A DNA stretch of 64,000 bases, from positions 985,609 through 1,049,608 of the forward strand of contig CAUJNA010001458.1 in assembly GCA_963377175.1 (NCBI GenBank), written 5' to 3'. Shown here in pieces: positions 47,056 to 57,614 of this stretch. The translations under genes were made by a program, and so were the position numbers. The notes under the pieces were generated by a model. That model was not told where the DNA came from. It searched no databases and worked only from the letters and a program-made list of their open reading frames with translations. Origin of the DNA: Effrenium voratum (Eukaryota; Sar; Dinophyceae; Suessiales; Symbiodiniaceae). The first letter of the stretch is position 1. Every line of letters begins with the position of its first letter.

Positions 47056-47739
47056 CGCCCACATGGACTCCTCTTTTCGTTTTGGGTGGGTAGAGAAGGT
47101 GCAGAGGCAAACCGTTGGTGCTTTCAGGTAAAGGTGCAAAGGAAGCAAAAGGGAAAACCGGGGCCAAAAAGCACTCAAAGAACAACAAGCCGACCTTTTG
47201 ACACATTGGTCGAATGCACAGCGAATTGTCCAGCATCGAGAGTCAAGCAGTTCAAGAAAGCAAGAACCACCAAAGACCCTGCAGTAGCACCCTGCACACA
47301 TGAGGAGAAAAAGAAACAGTTGCCCACCCTTGGGTTTTGGGCAGTGTTTGCTGGCAGTTGTAATGTATGCAACTGCGCGCGTTCCCTGTTCTGCAAAGCA
47401 CTGTTGATCCCTGACTCACAAGCTTCCCCACTTATCACTCATGACCCCAGGTGAATACTTGAGAAATAGATCGTCTTTTGCGTTGCCACCTTAGTATACA
47501 CCCCGGAGACACCCTTCCCCAGCAACACCAGACAATCAGCAACAGGAATAGAAAAACACCAGCGGACCTTTGTGAAGCAACCTTTCGGGATCGAAGATGG
47601 CCTTTCTCTGCAATTTGTTCAGGGGCCAACGCTTCTTCCAAGGCTGTGTTCAAGGCTAACTTACCCGCAAGAACCGCTTCCAGCAACCCAAATTAATTTC
47701 TACCTCAGTAAACCTTTAAAAACCGACAAACCTGTTGAA

Positions 47740-47820
47740 GCAACATGCTCCGCTCGAGACCGAGGCGTCCTCCGGCAGAACCTCCTGCCACTGGCCCACG
47801 CAGCCGGGCCGAGCCTCAGG
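47740..47820 (-). CDS. Exon-like segment (GCVGQWQEVLPEDASVSSGA)
   Basis: The minus strand reads ARPGCVGQWQEVLPEDASVS after ATCCTGAG before GCTCGG. It could belong with the exon-like segment at 47.0 kb on the same strand. Unknown protein. Confidence 0.3.
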
Positions 47821-48169
47821 ATTGGACGTCAGCACCCATGGGTCACCCAACAGAAACCCTATGTAAGACGTGTGGCTCGCGTGAGTGGCTGAATCGACCT
47901 GATGGACGAATTGAGGGTTCCCAGAAGTGAAAGATTCCCTCTAAGATGAGACATTCCCCTGCATTAATCAGCCACGCGGCTATGAATCTGGGGTCGACAT
48001 TACCTATCAAATGGTGTTGGTTCTGTTTTGTTTCTTGATGTCGATTTTGTTTTGTTTGTTTTTTGGGAGGGTTGAGAGGATCGTACAGCTTTCTCGTTGT
48101 CCGATGGCCATCTTGCAAATTTTGCAAATGACGCCATGGCTCGGATCGAATACCAGTTACAACCACAAA

Positions 48170-48362
48170 TTTAGCTAACAACCAACCAGCCAGCCAGCCA
48201 GCCAACCAACCCACCAAACAACCCGCCAACCAACACCCACCCACCGACCAACACCCACCAACCACCCAACCCGCCAACCAACACCCACCAGCCAGCCAAC
48301 CAACCAACCAACCAACCAATCAACCAAACCAACACCACCCGACCACCCAACCAACCAATCAA
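48170..48362. repeat. (CCAA)n-rich compound microsatellite
   Basis: CCAA, CCAG, CCCA and CACC tetramers in short blocks over about 190 bp. Confidence 0.9.
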
Positions 48363-49400
48363 CACCCTGCTAGCTCTCATGTGGAAAAGCAATCACAAGC
48401 CCTCGCCCAGTTTCCTTACAACATCAGCAAAACCGCGCGGAGGTTTCTTCGATGAAGACGCACCAAGTCCCCACTCCTAGATGGATGGGCGTGGGCAAAC
48501 CTGCCTACCACAAACACCCGTGTTTGTGGGGTGCCGGCAAGTAAAGGTGGGTAGGTACAATTTGCAGTGAGGGTGTAGCCACGAGGTTTTGTCCATATCG
48601 ACGCGGTTTGTTTGGCGATGGTTTCCCAGCTGTTGGCTGAACAAAGAATTCGTCAGGACCTTACCCTTTTGAAGCAAAGGGGGGCCCGAACCAACCCTGC
48701 CAATCAGGAAGCATCATGATACTGCAACACGCCAAAGAGCCAACATTATGCGCTACACACAAGCACAGACAGAGTCTTCCTGAACTCAGCAGCGCCATGG
48801 TGACTTTTGCAGCATCATGAAGACACCATGGCCACGAGCCGATATGCGCCACAGAAAAGCACAAACCTCGTTTGAATCAGTCCAGTCTCATGATGATTTC
48901 GGCAGCACGAACCATTGCGCGGAACACATAAACAAAAAAACGCAAAAAGCGCCCCAATAGCCTTCGGCAGGCGTCAGCGCCGCCCAAGAACACACTGAAC
49001 CCTGACTGCCGCGCAACAGCATCCAGACCAGCACCCTGACCGATCTCGAAAGCTTGAGCTCTAGACTTGCTCCGACCAAAGCGTCACCCCTCCTGTCTGG
49101 CACACTCTCACGAAACCAAAACAAATTGACAAACAAGACATGACCTGTTCTGGCCAACCACACCCGCGTTGACTGGAAACTCACAATGAGTAAACCCTTG
49201 CATGGTCAATGGGGGTGGCATTTATGAGGCAATCCCCCGTTTTGGCTTGTTCAAGGGCATGAAGGCTGAGCACAAACGAGGTTTTCAAAATTATGTTTAT
49301 GCACATATTCAGGTAAGGAAAGCTACAAGAAACGACGCAGGCCGTATCTAAACGGCACAAGTTGGCCGGTGAATGACGTGGTACATTGGCTTACAGCACA
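48363..49400. other. No recognised gene
   Basis: A minus-strand frame of 98 codons (48888-49184) has no family resemblance. Nothing else is supported. Confidence 0.4.
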
Positions 49401-49773
49401 GGGAATATCCATACCAATAGCGTGTCAGCGGCGCTGCGCAAGGTGTTCCACACCGGCTGCGTGCAAGGCACGCCGGCCGCTCGTGACGTAGGCCACGGCC
49501 AGCCACCAGCCAAATCTAGCGCATCTCTGCCGGCCTACGCCTGCAAGTCAGCAAGAACACTTCCTTTGCTATTTGGTTGCGTGTAAGTGCAAGTTTATAC
49601 AGCAACAGAGCACAAGTATCAAAAGCTGGAGTCTCGCAAAATCAAAATGAGCTGCAGCCGGACCTGGTTGGCAAAGTTTCCTCCATACGACCGGGGGCCT
49701 TGTTCCAGCCCAGTGTGCCGGACCACCTGCCCTTGGGCGGCTGCATTCAAAAACTTGGTCACCATGCCCTTGC

Positions 49774-50316
49774 TCACACTTGCGGCCCTCGCCACGTCAA
49801 AGGCTCCCGCATGAGGCCGAGAATTGCCGCCTCCAACTGCTGAGCAGCTTCTTGCATAGGATCTACCTCGTCGGCAGGTTTCTCGCACAGAAAAGCGTCC
49901 ACGTTGCCATCCGCGTCGGGAGCAAGGGGCAGCAGTGCGCGGCAAACGACCAAGCAGGCAATGACACGCGTGGGAGGCACTAACAGCTCAGGTGCGTGCA
50001 AGGCATGTGGGTTCAGGGCGCGGCCGCTCGAGCCTAGCCAAGGAAGCAGCACCGGCATCGTCATCACGCAAAGTCTTGTCAGCGTCCCGTGCATTGATGC
50101 TAAGCTGCAGCCTCGCACCATGTCTGCTGACACAGCGTGAACAAAACCTTGCAACACCCGGCGACCTTTCTCCATTGGAACGTTGAAATCACTCTGTCGG
50201 ACTTTGGCACATCGCCCTCCACCGTAGAGGACAACGTCGTCGAAAAAGCCGGCAATCGCGCCGATGCCGCAACCCGTGGAAGACTTGAGAAGTGGTGTCA
50301 GCGTCACATGTGCCAA
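49774..50316 (-). CDS. Uncharacterised open frame, 180 residues, possibly retroelement-derived
   Basis: The longest non-repeat minus-strand frame of the right half. It is GC-rich and ends with VDPMQEAAQQLEAAILGLMR and then a charged tail. The plus strand is open over 50137-50595, so the frame is not proven. No domain is recognised. The block of even GC content from 49.4 to 50.62 kb suggests an inserted element or processed copy. Confidence 0.25.
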   Translation of the reverse strand: MAHVTLTPLLKSSTGCGIGAIAGFFDDVVLYGGGRCAKVRQSDFNVPMEKGRRVLQGFVHAVSADMVRGCSLASMHGTLTRLCVMTMPVLLPWLGSSGRALNPHALHAPELLVPPTRVIACLVVCRALLPLAPDADGNVDAFLCEKPADEVDPMQEAAQQLEAAILGLMREPLTWRGPQV

Positions 50317-50775
50317 GCAAACGAGCGCCGTCCAGGTGGCCCTGCAAGCTATCGTGCTGAGGCCACTCTGGTTCGCCTTCTTGAAATGAGCAAACCTAGG
50401 CCAGATCTGTGCGCGCAGGAACCCTTAAGGCTTTGGCAGGTGCACCGACCCCGCTTCCCGCCGGCGTGTGTCGAAGTGCAGTGCAAGAAACCAATACAAT
50501 GCACAAAGCTGTTGCAGCATTGCAAGCAGCGTGTGCGAGTCGAACTGCCACAAAGCAACACAATGCCGACCCCGCTACGTGCCATCCTTTTGTGAGTCAC
50601 ACGGCCACACACTAGTGCCAGAAAACAAGAAGAAAAAAACTAAGCGCAGCTAGATCGAATTCAGTGACTGCTGCAGGGTGTTGTTGAACCGCTTAGGCCT
50701 GTAGCTGCCACCGCAGGTTCCAAAGGTCTGTGTATGGAGCCTACGCATCGGGACTTCTGTGTGAAACAATAATAG

Positions 50776-50776
50776 T

Positions 50777-50807
<31 letters not shown>

Positions 50808-50812
50808 AAGAA
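50776..50812. repeat. (AAG)n microsatellite
   Basis: Twelve AAG units. Confidence 0.95.
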
Positions 50813-50939
50813 TACAGTAAGAATGACATATGAAACTACATAATCATACATACATCATTTTGTACGTAGAGATGCAATGACCCTAACACAGCTACCCGCA
50901 GCCCCATTTGGTTTCTGACCCCGACGCCTGCACCATCCC

Positions 50940-51060
50940 CATCCAAGGGCCCGCGCCGGCGGCGGCGGCGCCTTCGCCGGCGGGGGCGGCGCGTTGGAGG
51001 GGTCCGGCGCCGCAGGCGCCGGCCTGGAGGCTCTGACCGACGGGGGCCCGGGCTCTGGGG
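50940..51060. other. Very GC-rich island
   Basis: GGCGGCGGCG and GCCGGCG repeats giving Pro/Ala/Arg-rich frames on both strands. It may be a low-complexity exon; no family. Confidence 0.3.
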
Positions 51061-51959
51061 GGAAAAAACGGGCCCAAACCCCCCGAAACAAACATATGGG
51101 GCCCAAATGCACAAGCAAAACCAAATCATGAATTGGCAATGCTGACATCAGGCTCCATGTGAGTTGGAAAAGGAACATGGCCCAAGACCCGTCTCAGGTT
51201 CCAGGTGAAAAGGGGCCGGTCGTGGTTTGGCAGAAAGATGCCAGGGGAGGTTCTTGGCTCCGCTTACTGTTACCTGAAGAGGGGGTTCGAAAAAAGGAAG
51301 GGATATGGGTCCTATCCCCTTTTCAGTCGGGAGGTCCCAAAAGGCAGTCTTCCAAGCGGCTCCTGCAACACCTACGACCAAAATCCATCTAGACATACGT
51401 TTGATATGTGGGAGGAAGCAACACATGTTGCCTTTGCGATGCAAGCAATTGGAATCCCTTGAATTTGGACTGTTGTGGGAGGTCTCATGAGAGCACAGTT
51501 TCAAGTCCCACCAAACACCAACCATGGTTAAGCAACCAACTGGGCAAGGCCTGCCACGGCCAAAGGACAGCAGAAATGGCCAGAAGGGAACCCCTGCCTG
51601 TTTTCCCACATTTACGGCCTAAGGCTGTTTCTCAAACAGACGAACAACGAGTGTCAGTGTGTTCAACAGAAGAGCACCCAAGTTTGGGACCCCAATTTTG
51701 TCGACTCCCCTTCTCTCCTCCATGTCCAAACCAAGGGCAAAGCAGCCAATTTGGAGGATGCCCCATCTTGAGACAAAATCGGGTTTAGAGTGCCTTGTTG
51801 CCAGGCTAGTCAAAAATTATTGAGGAAGCATCTCCTTTCAGCTTCCCTGTAAGAGGTTTGGGGGGAAGTTCCCCCATTGACACACTCTACAAGAACCCAG
51901 ATTCCAACTCCCACCGTCCATCCAAGGGTCAAAAACCGAGAATCCCATTCCCCCGCCGC

Positions 51960-52008
51960 CACCGGCCTCTCCCAAGCCGAAACTTTGGTGTCCTTGTTGT
52001 AGTAGTAC
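51960..52008 (-). CDS. WW-domain exon (YYYNKDTKVSAWERPV)
   Basis: Forty-nine nucleotides encode the second half of a WW domain: the YYYN strand, the turn, and W-x-x-P. WW domains bind proline-rich or phospho-Ser-Pro peptides. The acceptor is GAGCGAG before GTACTA and the donor is CCGGTG before GCGGCG. The first half with the N-terminal Trp should lie at higher coordinates but was not found. The rest of the protein is unknown, so the gene's role cannot be given. Confidence 0.7.
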
Positions 52009-52099
52009 CTCGCTCCCCCGCTCCCCGCAAAGGGACGAGAACTGGAAGCTGCGGCGGGCCCGCGCAAAACTTTTTTGCTGCGGCGTCTCCTCGTTTCCA

Positions 52100-54270
52100 A
52101 GGATCGGGGGATGGAATTCGGGGGTTAATCCCCCGAAAGGGAGCAACGCCATCAGTTGAGCAAAAGGCGGCATTTCTCTGGCAGCCCAGGCAAAAAGGAA
52201 TCCCACATTGTAGCCCGCAATCCAAGCAAGAACGCGACGAGGAAACACTTGGAAAAACAGCATGCGACTCAACACCACTTTCTTTGGGCGGCCAAATGTT
52301 CACGTCTCATGTTCAAGAATGGAACGAATCCAAACGAATCTGAACAAGTCAAACTATTGGGTTCACGAAAGTCACACTGTCAAAACTCCGAAAAAGTCGG
52401 GGGACATGCAAAGATTCCCGCCTGAAAGTCCGTTGGAACCCAAGAATATTACCTTCAAATCTAGAAATCCCCCAGCCTTCAGTGACTTCTGAAAACCAAT
52501 TTGCTGAGTCTCGCATAGGATTGGGGGATCCAACCACGCCTTGAACTTATTTTAAAACACGACAGGTCGTCTGGCCGCGTCTTTGTAACTCGCTCGGACA
52601 CCCAATGACCTTCCCACCAGGACGTAGAACTGGGTAAGAAATCGAAGTGACAGACAGTGCCGCTAAAACAAATAAGAAGGAAAAGGAATTGTTGTAAGTA
52701 TGATGCGTACCCTTGCAAAAAGGACTCTCATGAGCCTCGTGAGACAAGCTTCGAAACATTCTATACAGAGATGTGTTTAGCTTGTTCATGGCTCAAAGAA
52801 ACATCATATAATCGTAGATATTGTTGCAATATTGTTGCAACTACAATTATATTTTCGAAGGTAACCAACGTCAATGAAAAGGACTCCTTGGCAACGTCTC
52901 CCATCGCAACCCCAACGTGGCAAAACGAAACCCACTGATGGAGCCCCCGTTTGACTCCAACCCAGGGGCTTGCTGCCCCCAACACTGCTCGTCTTGGAAG
53001 TGGAGATATGGTCAGTTTCAAGCCATTTCGGCAAAAAAAAATCAGGACCAGGTCACCTCTTTCAAAATTCAACCTCCTGAGTTCAACTCCTGAATTGATT
53101 GACAAACTCTCCTTGATTCCACTTCAGACATCGTGGCTGGAAACTCCTGAACCCAATCAAAGTCAGCTACCTCTTGCCTGAACTCCTGGCCTGTCAAACG
53201 CCCCCCAGCCCTCCCTCTCGACAAAGACCGATCCCCGGTCACATGGCTCCGCTCTTTGGGTCCGTGCACACCTCGGGCAAGACTCAGTGGGGTTGCGTGG
53301 CCATCTTGAGGAAAGCAGTAATATTGAAGGAATTGCCATATGTTTATGTATATATTGTTGCAAAAGGCTTCTGCAGCCGCGATCAGAGAGTTACATTCCG
53401 TCACTTTCAGACAAGGAGGATGCAGTCATCTCTCAAGCAGCATTCTGGGGCCGCCGCCACTTTCAAGCTCAAAAACCGCACGCCAGCATCGAAGAGGTTA
53501 ACATGACTTGCACGTTTGTGCAGCCTGATGTGGGACGACATTGGGTTGTCCACAGAAGCCATCCTCACACCACGCGCGACCGCGTGAGAAAACAACACCT
53601 TTTGGGCGGGAACAGCAGCCACAGGCAATCAGGGAGGGCAGTCAGAATAAACATGGCTTGCAAAAAAGGCTGCAATCTTGAGCTTCAAATCACTCCGCAA
53701 GAGCTGACTGCTCGCAGGTAGGCAGTTTCGCTTGCCTTCGATTTCGACTCTTGATTGCACAGCCCGCACTCATTCATTCGAAAAACGCACTGCAACAATC
53801 CCATCTTATTTACACTGGCATTCATGTATGTGTATTATTCTGGATATATATATATATACATATATACACATATCAAACTGTACATGTATAGCGTGGCCAT
53901 ACTCCCATATTCCTTGTTCCCGGACAATTAAGATGAACCTGCAAAACTGGGACAATATGTACACATGGGAAGATTGGGGGGCTACGTTACTCATTCGGAG
54001 AGTACCCTGTTGCTGCTGTCACTACTGTTGCCATCGCCGTTGATGCTTAGTGCCCCGAGCTGTCAACACATGGCCACTGAGGAAGACCTGCCTCACCCTG
54101 ACATCCACATGCAATGGCCGATAATTTGAGGTTCAACAGCCAACTTGGCTGGAATGAGACCTCTGGCATGCTCCAGCAGTCAACGTACATTCTGAACTCC
54201 CCTTAATCCAACATGGCTGGACCATTCTACAACCAGACCATGTTCCAGCCTCCAGCCATTGCATCCAAAC
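52100..54270. other. No recognised gene between WW exon and tandem array
   Basis: Short TA run at 53843-53858. Plus-strand frame 53287-53721 (144 codons) has no family resemblance. The first half of the WW domain should lie here on the minus strand but was not found. Confidence 0.35.
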
Positions 54271-54400
54271 TGAACTCATGAATCTTCGCAATTTGTGCAG
54301 ACCTCGCAGACACCTTGCAAACCTCTTACACCTCCTTCCACCTATCACAAACTCGCAGCGGTGGTAAGGCCCCCAAGCCTTTTTGGCACCTGAGAACAAA

Positions 54401-54428
54401 CCCCAGTGCTTCTTAAACCACACTGGAG
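54401..54428 (+). other. Hairpin of first array unit (one mismatch)
   Basis: CCCCAGTG pairs with CACTGGAG around a 12-nt loop. One stem mismatch. Confidence 0.6.
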
Positions 54429-54717
54429 TTGAAAGCAGGTGCTCCTCCAAATCCAAAGCTCAGACCAACCTTTTCTCTGCCGGCCAGGTCAACCTTCAGT
54501 TTTCGGCCACCAACCTCTGCCAACCATCCAAACAAACAAGCCGCGCCCAGACTTGACTCACTAAACTGCACTCTGCACACCTTGAAAACACCTACCTCTT
54601 AAACCTCCCTCCATCTGTCACAAACTCCTGTCAGAAGGGCACGATCGCCCAGAAAGCTATCAACAGCCTCCGCAGCGGTGGTAAGGCCCCCAAGCCTTTC
54701 TGGCACCTGAGAACAAA

Positions 54718-54745
54718 CCCCAGCGCTTCTTAAACCACGCTGGGG
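54718..54745 (+). other. Hairpin, CG form
   Basis: CCCCAGCG pairs perfectly with CGCTGGGG around loop CTTCTTAAACCA. The same form occurs at 55040, 55669, 55991, 56943, 58295 and 59194. Confidence 0.8.
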
Positions 54746-57586
54746 TTGAAAGCAGGTGCTCCTCCAAAATCAAAGCTCAAACCAACCTTTTCTCTGCCGT
54801 CCAGGTCCTATTTCAGTTTTCGGCCACCAACCTGTGCCAACCGTCCAAAAAAACCAAGCCCCGCCCAGACTTGACTCACTAAACTGCACAATCTCTGCAG
54901 ACCTTGCAAACACCTACCTCTTAAACCTCCTCTCATCTGTCACAAACTCCTGTCAGAAGGGCGCGATCGCCCAGAAAGCTATCAACAGCCTCCGCAGCGG
55001 TGGTAAGGCCCCCTAGCCTTTCTGGCACCTGAGAACAAACCCCAGCGCTTCTTAAACCACGCTGGGGTTGAAAGCAGGTGCTCCTCCAAAATCAAAGCTC
55101 AAACCAACCTTTTCTCTGCCGGGCAGGTCTTATTTCAGTTTTCGGCCACCAACCTGTGCCAACCATCCAAGCCCCGCCCAGACTTGACTCGCTAAACAGC
55201 ACAATCTCTGAAGACCTCCCGAACACCTTGCAAACCTCTTAAACCTCCCTCCATCTGTCACAAACTCCTGTCAGAAGGGCACGATCGCCCAGAAAGCTAT
55301 CAACAGCCTCCGCAGCGGTGGTAAGGCCCCCAAGCCTTTCTGGCACCTGAGCCCCAGTGCTTTTTAAACCACGCTGGGGTTGAAAGCAGGTGCTCCTCCA
55401 AAATCAATGCTCAAACCAACCTTTTCTCTGCCGGCCAGGTCTTATTTCAGTTTTCGGCCACCAACCTGTGCCAACCATCCAAGCCCCGCCCAGACTTGAC
55501 TCGCTAAACAGCACAATCTCTGCAGACCTCCAGACACCTTGCAAGCCTCTTGAACCCCCCTCCATCTGTCACAAACTCCTGTCAGAAGGGCACGATCGCC
55601 CAGAAGGCTATCAACAGCCTCCGCAGCGGTGGTAAGGCCCCCAAGCCTTTCTGGCACCTGAGAACAAACCCCAGCGCTTCTTAAACCACGCTGGGGTTGA
55701 AAGCAGGTGCTCCTCCAAAATCAAAGCTCAAACCAACCTTTTCTCTGCCGTCCAGGTCCTATTTCAGTTTTCGGCCACCAACCTGTGCCAACCATCCAAA
55801 AAAACCAAGCCCCGCCCAGACTTGAGTCACTAAACTGCACAATCTCTGCAGACCTTGCAAACACCTACCTCTTAAACCTCCTCTCATCTGTCACAAGCTC
55901 CTGTCAGAAGGGCATGATCGCCCAGAAAGCTATCAACAGCCTCCGCAGCGGTGGTAAGGCCCCCTAGCCTTTCTGGCACCTGAGAACAAACCCCAGCGCT
56001 TCTTAAACCACGCTGGGGTTGAAAGCAGGTGCTCCTCCAAAATCAAAGCTCAAACCAACCTTTTCTCTGCCGGGCAGGTCTTATTTCAGTTTTCGGCCAC
56101 CAACCTGTGCCAACCATCCAAGCCCCGCCCAGACTTGACTCGCTAAACAGCACAATCTCTGAAGACCTCCCGAACACCTTGCAAACCTCTTAAACCTCCC
56201 TCCATCTGTCACAAACTCCTGTCAGAAGGGCACGATCGCCCAGAAAGCTATCAACAGCCTCCGCAGCGGTGGTAAGGCCCCCAAGCCTTTCTGGCACCTG
56301 AGAACAAACCCCAGTGCTTTTTAAACCACGCTGGGGTTGAAAGCAGGTGCTCCTCCAAAATCAATGCTCAAACCAACCTTTTCTCTGCCGGCCAGGTCTT
56401 ATGTCAGTTTTCGGCCACCAACCAAACCAAGCCTCGCCCAGACTTGACTCGCTAAACAGCACAATCTCTGCAGACCTCCAGACACCTTGCAAGCCTCTTG
56501 AACCCCCTCCATCTGTCACAAACTCCTGTCAGAAGGGCACGATCGCTCAGAAGGCTATCAACAGCCTCCGCAGCGGTGGTAAGGCCCCCAAGCCTTTCTG
56601 GCACCTGAGAACAAACCCCAGTGCTTCTTAAACCACGCTGGGGTTGAAAGCAGGTGCTCCTCCAAAATCAAAGCTCAAACCAACCTTTTCTCTGCCGGCC
56701 AGGTCTTATTTCAGCTTTCGGCCACCGACCTGTGTCAACCATTCAAGCAAACCAAGCCTCGCCCAGACTTGACTCGCTTAACCGCACAATCTCTGCAGAC
56801 CTCGCAAACACCTTGCAAGCCTCTTAAACCTCCTTCCATCTGTCACAAACTCCTGTCAGAAGGGCGCGATCGCCCAGAAAGCTATCAACAGCCTCCGCAG
56901 CGGTGGTAAGGCCCCCTAGCCTGTCTGGCACCTGAGAACAAACCCCAGCGCTTCTTAAACCACGCTGGGGTTGAAAGCAGGTGCTCCTCCAAAATCAATG
57001 CTCAAACCAACCTTTTCTCTGCCGGCCAGGTCTTATTTCAGTTTTCGGCCACCAACCTGTGCCAACCATCCAAGCCCCGCCCAGACTTGACTCGCTAAAC
57101 AGCACAATCTCTGCAGACCTCCAGACACCTTGCAAGCCTCTTGAACCCCCCTCCATCTGTCACAAACTCCTGTCAGAAGGGCACGATCGCCCAGAAGGCT
57201 ATCAACAGCCTCCGCAGCGGTGGTAAGGCCCCCTAGCCTTTCTGGCACCTGAGAACAAACCCCAGCGCTTCTTAAGGCAAGCTGAAGTTGAAAGCAGATG
57301 CTCCTCCAAGTTCAAAGCTCAGGCCAGCTTTTTCTCTGCCGGCCACGTCTTATTTCAGCTTTCGGCCACCGACCTGTGTCAACCATTCAAGCAAACCAAG
57401 CCTCGCCCAGACTTGACTCGCTTAACCGCACAATCTCTGCAGACCTCGCAAACACCTTTCAAGCCTCTTGAACCTCCTTCCATCTGTCACAAACTCCTGT
57501 CAGAAGGGCACGATCGCTCAGAAGGCTATCAACAGCCTCCGCAGCGGTGGTAAGGCCCCCTAGCCTGTCTGGCACCTGAGAACAAA

Positions 57587-57614
57587 CCCCAGTGCTTCTG
57601 AAACCACACTGGGG
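57587..57614 (+). other. Hairpin, TA (covariant) form
   Basis: CCCCAGTG pairs perfectly with CACTGGGG around loop CTTCTGAAACCA. Both stem partners differ from the CG form, a compensatory change. Units at 55352, 56309, 56616, 57909, 58583, 58872, 59509 and 59797 show the G-U intermediate (CCCCAGTG with CGCTGGGG). Confidence 0.8.
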
